From Leucobacter tenebrionis (GTDB taxonomy: Bacteria; Actinomycetota; Actinomycetes; Actinomycetales; Microbacteriaceae), in assembly GCF_019884725.1 (NCBI RefSeq), contig NZ_CP082322.1, forward strand, positions 930,001 through 994,000: a DNA stretch of 64,000 bases. Reading direction: 5' to 3'. Every line of letters begins with the position of its first letter. Position 1 is the stretch's first letter. The position numbers were made by a program, and so were the translations under genes. Shown here piece after piece: positions 51,261 through 59,740 of the stretch. The notes beneath the pieces are model-generated. The model saw only the letters and a program-made list of their open reading frames with translations, had not been told where the DNA came from and made no database searches.

Positions 51261-52130
51261 ATGCTCGTCTCCGCCCAGCTTCCCGTCCTCACCGATGTCC
51301 CGCTCCCCCTCGCGCTCGCGATCCTCGCCCTGCTCGACGGTCTCAGCGTCGGCACGCTGCTCATCCCGCTGTTCTTCCTCATCGCGCCCGGCAGACCGAA
51401 GGTGGCCAGGATCCTGCTGTACCTCGGCACGATCACGCTCTTCTACCTCGTGATCGGCGTGCTCTTCACCCTGGGCCTCGTCAACGTGATCGATGTCGGC
51501 CGCGAGTTCCTGGACTCGGTGCTCGGGCAGACGGTGCTCTTCGTCGCCGGGCTGGCCCTGCTCGCGGCGGGGATCCTGATGGGGATCTCGGATTCCCGAA
51601 AGCGCAGAGCCACCGTCGAACCCGCCGCGGTCGCGGCGGACGGCACCGGGGCGAACCCCGAGAGCGACGCGGGTGCGCAGCAGCATCGGTCACCGGGAGG
51701 GGCGGCGGGGGCCAAGCGAGCACCGGCCCAGGCAAGCGGCCGGCTCCTCCGCTGGCGCGAGCGCCTGCTCGCGGACGGCACCAGCCGCGCCGCGGTCATG
51801 GGAGTCGCCCTCGCCGCCGGACTCGCCGAGATCGCCGGCATGCTCCCCTATCTCATCGGCATGACCCTGATCGCGGATGCTCCGCTCGGCATGCCGAGCC
51901 GCTTCGCGATGCTCGCGGGCTACTGCCTCGTCATGATCCTGCCCGCCCTACTGCTGCTCACCGCCCGGGTGGTCGCGGCCCGGGCCGTCGATCGGCCGCT
52001 GCAGCGTCTCACCGATTGGCTCCAGCGAACGGGCGCCGAGAACACCGCGTGGATCCTGGGGATCATCGGGTTCCTGCTGGCCCGCGCAGGTGCGACTCAG
52101 CTCGGACTCGATCTGCCGTTCATCGGCTGA
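51261..52130 (+). CDS. GAP-family (Sap/LysE-like) membrane protein
   Basis: The 289-residue protein has about six transmembrane helices in two groups of three, separated by a hydrophilic, low-complexity cytoplasmic loop (about 110-175). This layout and the opening ALAILALLDGLSVGTLLIPLFFLIAP fit the GAP/Sap family, which includes mycobacterial proteins involved in glycolipid export and is distantly related to LysE. The substrate is unknown. It is transcribed away from the two-component genes across a gap of 108 bp. Confidence 0.75.
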   Translation: MLVSAQLPVLTDVPLPLALAILALLDGLSVGTLLIPLFFLIAPGRPKVARILLYLGTITLFYLVIGVLFTLGLVNVIDVGREFLDSVLGQTVLFVAGLALLAAGILMGISDSRKRRATVEPAAVAADGTGANPESDAGAQQHRSPGGAAGAKRAPAQASGRLLRWRERLLADGTSRAAVMGVALAAGLAEIAGMLPYLIGMTLIADAPLGMPSRFAMLAGYCLVMILPALLLLTARVVAARAVDRPLQRLTDWLQRTGAENTAWILGIIGFLLARAGATQLGLDLPFIG

Positions 52131-52160
52131 GCCGGATCACCCGGAGTCGCGTCCCGTCGC

Positions 52161-53207
52161 CTACAGCGCCGCGGAGACCGCCCGATGCGTCTCGAACAGC
52201 GGTACCGTCGTCCCCTCGGGCGCGCGCCCGAACCCACACTCGGTGGCGACTCCGAAGGGACGCGAGACGTGCTTCTGCGCGGCTGCGATGCGCCGCGACG
52301 CACCCTCGACGCCGTCCTCGCGGTGCACGAGCCCCAGGTAGAGCTCGGTCTGCTGCGGGATCGCCAGCCCCTCGAGCGCGGCGAAGTACTCGGCGTCGTC
52401 TCGCTCGATCGGCACCGGCAGATGCAGCCAGGTGAGCGGTCGCGCGGCGGCCTCCACCACGAGGTTCGCGAAGCGCACGAGATTCGCCGTGTCTGCGGGC
52501 TCCACGAAGTGCTTCTCAGCGACGTCGCCGTAGCAGAGGTGCACACCCGCCTCGACCTCGATGGGAACCCGATCGATCTGGCGGGCCAGACGCTCGCTCG
52601 TGCCGGCCCACACATCGTCGAACCACTCGTAGCGGTTGCCCGCGTAGCTGCTGCCCTCGAGGATCGCGAACTCGAGCGCCGCGTCCCACTGGATCGCGAG
52701 TTCGTCGTGAGGGATGGCGTCGAGGATGCGGTCGAGCTCGGCGGCGAGCGCCGCCTCGTAAACCGGTTCGAACGCGGCGCGATCCTCCGCTCGGACGAAA
52801 CTACCCACCACTCCGAGCGGGGTCGGCAGCGACACCTGGAACCGGATGCGTCCGGGGATCGCGCCCTCGCGCTTCAGGCGCGCGAAGACCTCCCAGGATT
52901 CGAGCGCGGCCTCGGCGTACCCCAGGGGCGCGAGTTCGAGCTCATCGGCCGAGACGCCCTCGGCGATCCGAACCGGCCGCATATCGAGCATGCGCAGCGG
53001 AATCGGAGTATCGCCCACGCGCTCGATACCCGGAGTGCGGCCCAGGCGGTCGGGCTGGAAGGCGATCCAGTGGAATCGCTCCCCCACCTCGCCGTCGGGA
53101 ATGCGCTTGAGATGCGCGCCGAGGTGCTCGGCCGCGGTGCGCATCGTGGTCTCGGCATCGTCGAAGTTGATGCTGCCGACGAGGTGGGCGCCCTGGGGTT
53201 GGTTCAT
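52161..53207 (-). CDS. MetE/UROD-like protein
   Basis: The 348-residue protein resembles the C-terminal barrel of cobalamin-independent methionine synthase and related UROD/MetE-like proteins: GSINFDDAETTMRTAAEHLG, IPDGEVGERFHWIAFQ, EAGVHLCYGD and FGVATECGFGR. The Cys in the last two motifs and a nearby His could bind zinc as in MetE. It lacks the N-terminal MetE half, so it is probably not a standard methionine synthase. It stands between two plus-strand genes with no operon partner. Confidence 0.75.
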   Translation of the reverse strand: MNQPQGAHLVGSINFDDAETTMRTAAEHLGAHLKRIPDGEVGERFHWIAFQPDRLGRTPGIERVGDTPIPLRMLDMRPVRIAEGVSADELELAPLGYAEAALESWEVFARLKREGAIPGRIRFQVSLPTPLGVVGSFVRAEDRAAFEPVYEAALAAELDRILDAIPHDELAIQWDAALEFAILEGSSYAGNRYEWFDDVWAGTSERLARQIDRVPIEVEAGVHLCYGDVAEKHFVEPADTANLVRFANLVVEAAARPLTWLHLPVPIERDDAEYFAALEGLAIPQQTELYLGLVHREDGVEGASRRIAAAQKHVSRPFGVATECGFGRAPEGTTVPLFETHRAVSAAL

Positions 53208-53290
53208 GGGCTCCAGTGTAGTGAGCGCCGGGTGCAGGGGCGTGCCGGCCTATCAGCGGGTACTGGCGCTCCCTCGCATAGGTTGGCCGT

Positions 53291-54301
53291 ATGACCGCGC
53301 ACCCGCACGTCCCCGACTCCGAGCCCGCTCCCGATCGGCAACCCGGACGCGTCGTCATCGGAGGCGCCGGCGGCTTCATGGGGCGCTATCTCGCCGACCG
53401 CTACCGCAAGGCCGGCCGCGAGGTCGTGACGATCGGGCGCTCGGGGGCCGATCTGCGCTGGGGCGACGATCGCGGGATCGCCTCGGCCGTCGACGGCGCC
53501 GCCCTCGTGGTGGGGCTCGCCGGGAAGAGCGTGAACTGCCGGTACACGCCCGAGAACCGAGCCGAGATCTTCCGTTCCCGCCTCGCGACCACCGCCGAGC
53601 TGTCACGGGCCATCGCCGTCGCGGAGACGCCCCCGCCGCTCTGGGCCAATGCTGCGACCGCGACGATCTACCGGCACGCCGAGGATCGCCCCATGACCGA
53701 GGATGACGGCGAGATCGGCACCGGCTTCTCCGTCGACGTCGCGAAGACGTGGGAGCGCGCCCTCTTCCGCGACGACCTGCCCGGCACACGGCGGGTGGCC
53801 CTGCGCAGCGCGATCGTGCTCGGACACGGCGGCGTGTTGGGTCCGCTGCGCGCGCTGGCTCGCCTGGGCCTCGGCGGCCCGCAGTACGACGGCTGGTGGC
53901 CGGTCAGTCGAGCGCGCCGGGCCGCGGGCACGGCCCACGCGCGCGGCACGGGTCGCGGGCGCCAGATGTTCAGCTGGGTGCACATCGAGGATGTGGCGCG
54001 CGTGCTCGACTTCCTGGAGCGGCGCCCCGAGTTCGAGGGCCCGCTCAATGTCAGCTCGCCGCACCCCGTGGACAACCGCGAGTTCATGGCGGCGGTGCGT
54101 CGGGTGCTGGGGGTGCGGATCGGACCGCCCACACCGCGCTGGGCGCTGGAGATCGGCGCGATCGGGATCCGCACGGAGACCGAGCTCGTGCTCAAGAGCC
54201 GTTGGGTGCTGCCGGCACGCCTCGAGGCGGCCGGGTTCGAGTTCGCCTACCCCGATCTGGAACCCGCCCTGCGTGAGAGCTTCGATCGCACACGGAGCTG
54301 A
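53291..54301 (+). CDS. TIGR01777-type NAD(P)-binding epimerase-like protein
   Basis: The 336-residue protein has an N-terminal Rossmann motif GGAGGFMGRYLADRY and the LVVGLAGKSVNCRYTPENRAEI segment typical of the TIGR01777/YfcH family. A C-terminal DUF1731-like part (FMAAVRRVLGVRIGPPTPRWALEIGAIGIRTETELVLKSRWVLPARLEAAGFEF) follows. The family is related to nucleoside-diphosphate-sugar epimerases, but its reaction is not known. An unusual basic insert lies near residues 205-225 (RARRAAGTAHARGTGRG). Confidence 0.85.
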   Translation: MTAHPHVPDSEPAPDRQPGRVVIGGAGGFMGRYLADRYRKAGREVVTIGRSGADLRWGDDRGIASAVDGAALVVGLAGKSVNCRYTPENRAEIFRSRLATTAELSRAIAVAETPPPLWANAATATIYRHAEDRPMTEDDGEIGTGFSVDVAKTWERALFRDDLPGTRRVALRSAIVLGHGGVLGPLRALARLGLGGPQYDGWWPVSRARRAAGTAHARGTGRGRQMFSWVHIEDVARVLDFLERRPEFEGPLNVSSPHPVDNREFMAAVRRVLGVRIGPPTPRWALEIGAIGIRTETELVLKSRWVLPARLEAAGFEFAYPDLEPALRESFDRTRS

Positions 54302-54349
54302 GGCACGCCGACGACCTTCTTCGAGAAGCCTCGGGTTCAACCGTCATGA

Positions 54350-54417
54350 TTCCGGTGATTCGCAGCAGAGCGGGCCTTGGAGGCTGTTTTCTGCCGGTCT
54401 CGTGCGAATCGCCGGAA
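54350..54417. repeat. Inverted repeat downstream of epimerase gene
   Basis: TTCCGGTGATTCGCA (54350-54364) pairs with TGCGAATCGCCGGAA (54403-54417) with one mismatch around a 38-nt loop, between the convergent epimerase and sucD genes. Confidence 0.55.
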
Positions 54418-54422
54418 AGACG

Positions 54423-54458
54423 GGCGCCCTCCCCTCAATGACCCGAGGGGAGGGCGCC
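54423..54458 (-). terminator. Terminator downstream of sucD
   Basis: GGCGCCCTCCCCTC (54423-54436) and GAGGGGAGGGCGCC (54445-54458) form a perfect 14-bp GC-rich stem with an 8-nt loop, 20 bp beyond the sucD stop. Confidence 0.75.
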
Positions 54459-54478
54459 TGCTCAGAGCGCAGTAACGC

Positions 54479-55381
54479 CTACAGCGCCGAGTACACCTCG
54501 CGCAGCAGCTCGGCGGTCTCGGTGGGGGTCTTGCCCACCTTCACGCCGGCAGCCTCGAGGGCCTCCTTCTTCGCCTGCGCGGTGCCGGCCGAACCGGACA
54601 CGATCGCTCCCGCGTGCCCCATCGTCTTCCCCTCGGGCGCGGTGAAGCCCGCGACGTAGCCGACGACCGGCTTCGTCACGTTCGCCTTGATGAACTCGGC
54701 CGCGCGCTCCTCGGCGTCGCCGCCGATCTCGCCGATCATCACGATCGCCTTGGTCTCGGGGTCGGCCTCGAATGCGGCGAGGGCGTCGATGTGCGTGGTG
54801 CCGATGATGGGGTCGCCGCCGATGCCGATGGCGGTCGAGAAGCCGAGATCCCGCAGCTCGTACATCATCTGATAGGTCAGGGTGCCCGACTTCGAGACGA
54901 GACCGATGGGCCCCTTGCCCGTGATGGTCGCCGGCGTGATGCCGGCGAGGGCCTCGTCCGGGGTGATGATGCCCGGGCAGTTCGGCCCGATGATCCGCGT
55001 CTTGCCGCCGGTCGCCTTCGCGTGCGCCCACAGCTCGGCCGAGTCCTTCACGGGCACGCCCTCGGTGATGATCACGAGCAGGCCGATGCCGGCGTCGATG
55101 GCCTCGATCGCGGCGTCCTTGGTGAAGGCCGGGGGCACGAACGCCACCGACACGTCAGCGCCGGTCTGCTCCATCGCCTCGGCCACCGAGGCGAAGACGG
55201 GCAGCTCGACCTGAGTGCCGGAGGCATCGGTGTGGGTCACGGTGGTGCCGGCCTTGCGGGCGTTCACGCCGCCGACGATGCTGGTGCCCGCCGCGAGCAT
55301 GCGCGCGGTGTGCTTGGTGCCCTCGCCGCCGGTGATGCCCTGGACGATGACCTTGGAATCCTTGTTCAGGAAGATCGACAT
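54479..55381 (-). CDS. sucD: Succinyl-CoA synthetase alpha subunit
   Basis: The 300-residue subunit binds CoA through its N-terminal Rossmann domain ([18 protein letters not shown]) and carries the phosphohistidine His256 in [18 protein letters not shown]. With SucC it interconverts succinyl-CoA and succinate while making ATP or GTP. It follows sucC by 31 bp and completes, with Kgd, the 2-oxoglutarate to succinate section of the TCA cycle. Confidence 0.96.
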   Translation of the reverse strand: MSIFLNKDSKVIVQGITGGEGTKHTARMLAAGTSIVGGVNARKAGTTVTHTDASGTQVELPVFASVAEAMEQTGADVSVAFVPPAFTKDAAIEAIDAGIGLLVIITEGVPVKDSAELWAHAKATGGKTRIIGPNCPGIITPDEALAGITPATITGKGPIGLVSKSGTLTYQMMYELRDLGFSTAIGIGGDPIIGTTHIDALAAFEADPETKAIVMIGEIGGDAEERAAEFIKANVTKPVVGYVAGFTAPEGKTMGHAGAIVSGSAGTAQAKKEALEAAGVKVGKTPTETAELLREVYSAL

Positions 55382-55412
55382 TCTGTTGCTTCTTTCGGTG
55401 AGTCTTCGTCGG

Positions 55413-56579
55413 TTAGCGGGCGTTGGCCAGTTCGGCGGCCTTGTCGGCGCCCTCGTCCATGGTGGCGGCCTGGGTGACGAGCGGGTGATTCGCCTCGTTC
55501 AGGATCGCGCGGCCCTCCTCGACATTGTTGCCGTCGAGGCGCACCACGAGCGGCTTGTTCGCCGCATCGCCGAGCTTGTTCAGAGCGCCGACGATGCCGT
55601 TCGCCACGGCGTCGCAAGCGGTGATGCCGCCGAACACGTTCACGAAGACCGACTTCACCTGGGGGTCGCCGAGGATGACGTCGAGACCGGCCGCCATGAC
55701 CTCGGCCGAGGCTCCGCCGCCGATGTCGAGGAAGTTCGCGGGCTTCACACCGCCGTGGTTCTCACCGGCGTAGGCCACGACGTCGAGCGTCGACATCACG
55801 AGCCCCGCACCGTTGCCGATCACGCCGACCTCGCCGTCGAGCTTCACGTAGTTGAGGTCCTGAGCCTTGGCCTTCGCCTCCAGCGGATCCTCCGCCGACT
55901 TGTCCTCGAGCGCCTCGTGCTCGGGGTGGCGGAAGTCGGCGTTGGCATCGAGCGACACCTTACCGTCGAGCGCGATGATGTCGCCCTCGCCGGTGAGCAC
56001 CAGCGGATTGACCTCGACCAGCGTGGCGTCTTCGCCGACGTACACCTCGTACAGCTTCTCGAACACCGCCGCGACCTTGCCGACGAGCTCCTCGGGGAAC
56101 TTCGCGGCGCGCGCGATCTCCTCGGCCTTCGCCGCGTCGATACCGGTGATCGGGTCGACCTCGATGCGGGCGAGAGCCTCGGGCTTCTCGACGGCGAGCA
56201 CCTCGATCTCCATGCCGCCCTCGACCGAGCACAGCGAGAGGTACGAGCGGTTGGCTCGATCGAGCAGCACGGAGAAGTAGAACTCCTGCTTGATGTCGGC
56301 CCCGGCCGCCACCATCACGCGCTTCACGATATGGCCCTTGATGTCGAGCCCCAGGATCGCCTGCGCCGCCTCGAACGCCTCGTCGGGGTTCTTCGCGACC
56401 TTCACACCGCCGGCCTTACCGCGGCCGCCGGTCTTGACCTGAGCCTTCACCACGACGACGCCGCCCAGTTTCTCGGCGGCCGCGCGCACCTCCTCGGGGG
56501 TGTCCGCGACGATGCCGGCAAGCACCGGCACTCCGTATCGCTCGAAAAGATCTCGTGCCTGGTACTCGTACAGATCCAC
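55413..56579 (-). CDS. sucC: Succinyl-CoA synthetase beta subunit
   Basis: The 388-residue ADP-forming beta subunit has an ATP-grasp domain ([63 protein letters not shown]) and the CoA-ligase domain ([34 protein letters not shown]). Start is GTG, preceded by AAAGGA. It heads the sucCD operon; the promoter should lie in the 209-bp gap upstream, which also contains a 15-bp tandem repeat. Confidence 0.96.
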   Translation of the reverse strand: MDLYEYQARDLFERYGVPVLAGIVADTPEEVRAAAEKLGGVVVVKAQVKTGGRGKAGGVKVAKNPDEAFEAAQAILGLDIKGHIVKRVMVAAGADIKQEFYFSVLLDRANRSYLSLCSVEGGMEIEVLAVEKPEALARIEVDPITGIDAAKAEEIARAAKFPEELVGKVAAVFEKLYEVYVGEDATLVEVNPLVLTGEGDIIALDGKVSLDANADFRHPEHEALEDKSAEDPLEAKAKAQDLNYVKLDGEVGVIGNGAGLVMSTLDVVAYAGENHGGVKPANFLDIGGGASAEVMAAGLDVILGDPQVKSVFVNVFGGITACDAVANGIVGALNKLGDAANKPLVVRLDGNNVEEGRAILNEANHPLVTQAATMDEGADKAAELANAR

Positions 56580-56678
56580 GTACTGTCCTTTGCTTGGGAT
56601 TTTCGGGTTACCCGAGGCAAAAATGTCTCGATGTCGAGATAAGTCGACCAGTTCGAGAGTCTACCACCGCCGAGTGGG

Positions 56679-56738
56679 CGGGGCCCGGGCGAGCGGGGTC
56701 CGGGCGAACGGGGCCCGGGCGAGCAGAGCCCGGGCAAG
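56679..56738. repeat. Tandem repeat, 15 bp x 4, upstream of sucC
   Basis: Four degenerate 15-bp units of the type GCGGGGCCCGGGCGA lie in the gap between sucC and the diguanylate cyclase gene. Period and copy number equal those of the array at 4461-4520, but the unit differs. Confidence 0.75.
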
Positions 56739-56788
56739 ACCGATGCGCGGCGAGGGGAGGATCAGGATCCGGGATCAGGGATACCGGA

Positions 56789-57817
56789 TCACCCGTCGCC
56801 CCGCCGCGCCCTCCGGGCACGATACAGCTCGGCGTCGGCATTCGCGATCGCCTCGTTCAGTCCCTCGCCCGGCTGCACCGCGACCACGCCCCAGGACCAG
56901 TTGAACGGAGACTCGTCGTGCAGCCGATTCAGCTCGGAGCCGAGTTCGCCGGCCCCGAGGCGCCCGACGAGCGCGAACTCGTCTCCGCCGAGCCGCACCA
57001 CAAAACCACGCCCCCTGCCGAGGTACCCTCGCATCCCGAGCATCGCGGACCACGCGCTCACCGACTCCCGCAGAGCGGCGTCTCCCGCCGCGTGGCCTCC
57101 CAGATCGTTCACTCTCTTGAAGTCGTCGAAATCGACTACAGCGACCGACAGCGGCTCCCCCGCCCTCCGAGCAAGCCGCACCGCCCGCGGGCCCGCTTCC
57201 GCGAGGCCCCGCCGATTCAGCGCACTCGTCATGGCGTCGACGTTGGCCTGCGCGGTGAGCTGCCGCCGCACCGCGCGCGCTCCCTCGAAGCAGAACAGCA
57301 TGATGATCAGTGCGTAACCGATCATGATCACCGGCGACCCGATCCCGGTCCCCAGTTCGGGATGCCAGATCAGGGTGACCGACACGCGCAGCATGCTCAG
57401 CACGATGAAGGCCCACGCGACGGCGGCCGGGTAGAACCACGCGACGTACAGCGCGACCAGCGGAAGCTCCAACAGGGCGTTGATCTCCGCATGACTGTGA
57501 TCCGAGAAGACCAGGAAGTAACTGGACCAGGCCTCCATCCCGGCGACCACCAGGAGGCCGGCCCAGAGCGGATATCGCCGCCCGAGCACGAGCGGGAGCA
57601 GCGTCGCGACCAGGTACAGCGCCAACCACAGGGTCACGGCGCGCCGATGTATGCCCGGATGGCCGATCAGCAGATCGACCGCGAATACGATCACGAGCAT
57701 CAACGGCACCAGGGCGCTCACCACGGAGAACGGCGTCTGCCACCGCACGAAGCGTCGCACGAGCGCGGCGAGCCGGTCCATGTCCCGCGCCATGATCGAG
57801 GTCAGCGAGCTATCCAC
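56789..57817 (-). CDS. Membrane-bound diguanylate cyclase (GGDEF)
   Basis: The 342-residue protein has about five to six N-terminal helices (to about residue 190) and a C-terminal GGDEF domain with DFDDFKRVNDLGGHAAGD, an intact LGGDEFALVGR active site, and ANADAELYRARR. It should make cyclic di-GMP. No inhibitory RxxD site is evident four residues before GGDEF. The likely GTG start overlaps the 3' end of the upstream GGDEF gene by 8 bp; an internal ATG eight codons later is an alternative. Confidence 0.87.
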   Translation of the reverse strand: MDSSLTSIMARDMDRLAALVRRFVRWQTPFSVVSALVPLMLVIVFAVDLLIGHPGIHRRAVTLWLALYLVATLLPLVLGRRYPLWAGLLVVAGMEAWSSYFLVFSDHSHAEINALLELPLVALYVAWFYPAAVAWAFIVLSMLRVSVTLIWHPELGTGIGSPVIMIGYALIIMLFCFEGARAVRRQLTAQANVDAMTSALNRRGLAEAGPRAVRLARRAGEPLSVAVVDFDDFKRVNDLGGHAAGDAALRESVSAWSAMLGMRGYLGRGRGFVVRLGGDEFALVGRLGAGELGSELNRLHDESPFNWSWGVVAVQPGEGLNEAIANADAELYRARRARRGDG

Positions 57818-58787
57818 TGTTCCGCACCCGCCGTCCGGGTTTCCGCTGCTTCTCCGCGTACAGGTCCTGGTCGGCCCGCGCGAGCATCGCCTCGGCAGTA
57901 TCGCCGGTCCGCGACTGCGCGATCCCGGCCGACCAGGGATACGGCGATCCCTCCCGCAGACGGTCGACGATCCTCTCGGCCTCGCACGCCCTCGTGTGCG
58001 GGAGCAGCAGCACGAACTCGTCGCCGCCGATCCTGCCGATCACGTCCCAGGATCTGACGGAGGCGCGCCACGCCGCCGCTGTCTCGAACAGGGCGGCATC
58101 GCCCGCGGCGTGCCCGTGGACATCGTTGAGCTGCTTGAAGTCGTCGAAGTCGATGGCCACCAAGCAGAACGGATCCCTCTGCGTCGAGCGCCGCTGGAGC
58201 CGCTGCTCGACCCGCTCCATGAGCGCGTGACGGTAGTAGACGCCGGTGAGGGGATCGATAGTCGCCGCCCTGACCTGCCGGCGCCAGAGGTACATTCCGG
58301 CGCTGAAGCAGAAGAGCATCGCGAGCAGGGCGTGCACCGCCACGGGGGTTCCGATCGGCCCCGTCGGCGACAGCAGCGGATTCATCGACATCGTCGTGCC
58401 GAAGACGAGTACGCAGGTCAGGATCAGCGGAATCGCGACGCGGGGGCGGACGAACCACCCCAGGTAGAACGCGACCACCGGGAACTGCTGCACTGAGGAG
58501 ATCACCGACTGCGGATCGTTCGCGAGGCTGAGGTAGAAGGTCTGGGCCACGATGAAGATCACCACGCTCACGATGCCGACCCACCTCGGCACCTGCTTAC
58601 CCAGCACGAAGACCACCGCGCCGCCCGCCACGCAGAACAGCAGAAGAGACCACGTGAGCGCGGGATTGATCATGTCCCGGTGGAAGAGCACATCGACCAG
58701 CAGCGTGAGGCCCAGCATCAAAGCCGCGAGCAGGATGTAGAGAGAATGCGGATTATGGCGTCGTTTCAACGAGGACAGCCATTTCAT
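57810..58787 (-). CDS. Membrane-bound diguanylate cyclase (GGDEF), upstream paralogue
   Basis: The 325-residue protein has about five to six helices (residues 15-155) and a GGDEF domain beginning IDPLTGVYYRHALMERVEQRL, with DFDDFKQLNDVHGHAAGD and active site IGGDEFVLLLP. It is a paralogue of the downstream gene and is co-translated with it. The ATG at 58787 follows GGGGGAAGGCG; the longer frame would add an implausible basic/Cys-rich leader. No EAL or HD-GYP phosphodiesterase lies nearby. Confidence 0.87.
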   Translation of the reverse strand: MKWLSSLKRRHNPHSLYILLAALMLGLTLLVDVLFHRDMINPALTWSLLLFCVAGGAVVFVLGKQVPRWVGIVSVVIFIVAQTFYLSLANDPQSVISSVQQFPVVAFYLGWFVRPRVAIPLILTCVLVFGTTMSMNPLLSPTGPIGTPVAVHALLAMLFCFSAGMYLWRRQVRAATIDPLTGVYYRHALMERVEQRLQRRSTQRDPFCLVAIDFDDFKQLNDVHGHAAGDAALFETAAAWRASVRSWDVIGRIGGDEFVLLLPHTRACEAERIVDRLREGSPYPWSAGIAQSRTGDTAEAMLARADQDLYAEKQRKPGRRVRNSG

Positions 58788-59028
58788 AGCTCTCGCCTTC
58801 CCCCGTATATCCCCCTGCCGCGCACCCGATCGGCATTTCTGACAGGTTACACATACCCCCTGGAGGAAACTCCGCATTTTCACCCTCGCCTTCACCCGGG
58901 TTCACCCTGTTCTCGATGTGTCCGACCGCCGGTTCCCAGCCTCGGCGAGTATCGTGGGAGCGCTTCCGCCGACGAGGCCTCATGCCCGACGCAGCCCTCT
59001 CCGGCGGTCAGCGACGACGGAGGTGGAC

Positions 59029-59658
59029 GTGGAGCAGAACGAGGCCCCGAAGCGCGAGGGGTTGCGGGCGCGCAAGCGCCGGATGACCGAGAACATCATC
59101 GAGACCTCCGCGGTGAAGCTGGCTCTCGAGCACGGAGTGGAGAACGTCACCGTCGAGACGATCTGCGAGATGGCCGATATCTCCCGCAGCACCTTCTTCA
59201 ACTACTTCGCGGGCCGCGACTACGCCATCGTCGGTCGCGCGATTACCATTCCCGAGGGCGACGAGGCCTTCCTCGTGCTCGACAGCTGCCCCGACAACCT
59301 CACGCTCGGCATCCTCCGGCTGATCTTCGCCGCCATCGGCCATAGCAACGTCAACACCGAAGTAGCGCGTCTGCGGGCCCGGCTCATCGCGGAGCAGCCG
59401 GAGGCCGGGCGTCTGGCGCTCATCACCACGCTCGAATCGGCCCACCACATCACGAGGACGGCGACGGCCTGGCTCCTCGCGCACCCCGAGCACTCGAAAC
59501 TCGGCTCGCCCGTACGCGAGGCGACGATGGCGGCCTCGCTCGCGCACGGCATCATCACCTCGCAGATGGGCGAGTGGATGCAGCGCGAGGGCGATATCTC
59601 CGCCGATGAGGCCGACCTCGAGCGGATACTGGAGGACTACCGCACCCTCATCGGGTGA
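59029..59658 (+). CDS. TetR-family transcriptional regulator
   Basis: The 209-residue protein has an N-terminal TetR helix-turn-helix: VKLALEHGVENVTVETICEMADISRSTFFNYFAGRDYAI. The ligand-binding C-terminal domain is not assigned. The GTG at 59029 is 5 bp after ACGGAGG; an earlier GTG at 59023 overlaps that ribosome binding site. It stands alone between the divergent cyclase genes and the convergent helicase. No palindromic operator is obvious directly upstream, so targets are unknown. Confidence 0.85.
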   Translation: MEQNEAPKREGLRARKRRMTENIIETSAVKLALEHGVENVTVETICEMADISRSTFFNYFAGRDYAIVGRAITIPEGDEAFLVLDSCPDNLTLGILRLIFAAIGHSNVNTEVARLRARLIAEQPEAGRLALITTLESAHHITRTATAWLLAHPEHSKLGSPVREATMAASLAHGIITSQMGEWMQREGDISADEADLERILEDYRTLIG

Positions 59659-59740
59659 GCGGCTGAGGGCGGGGCGGATCGCCGGGTGCGTCTCCCGGCC
59701 TCACCAGGCCGCCTGTATCGAGTCGGACCCGGGATCCCGC

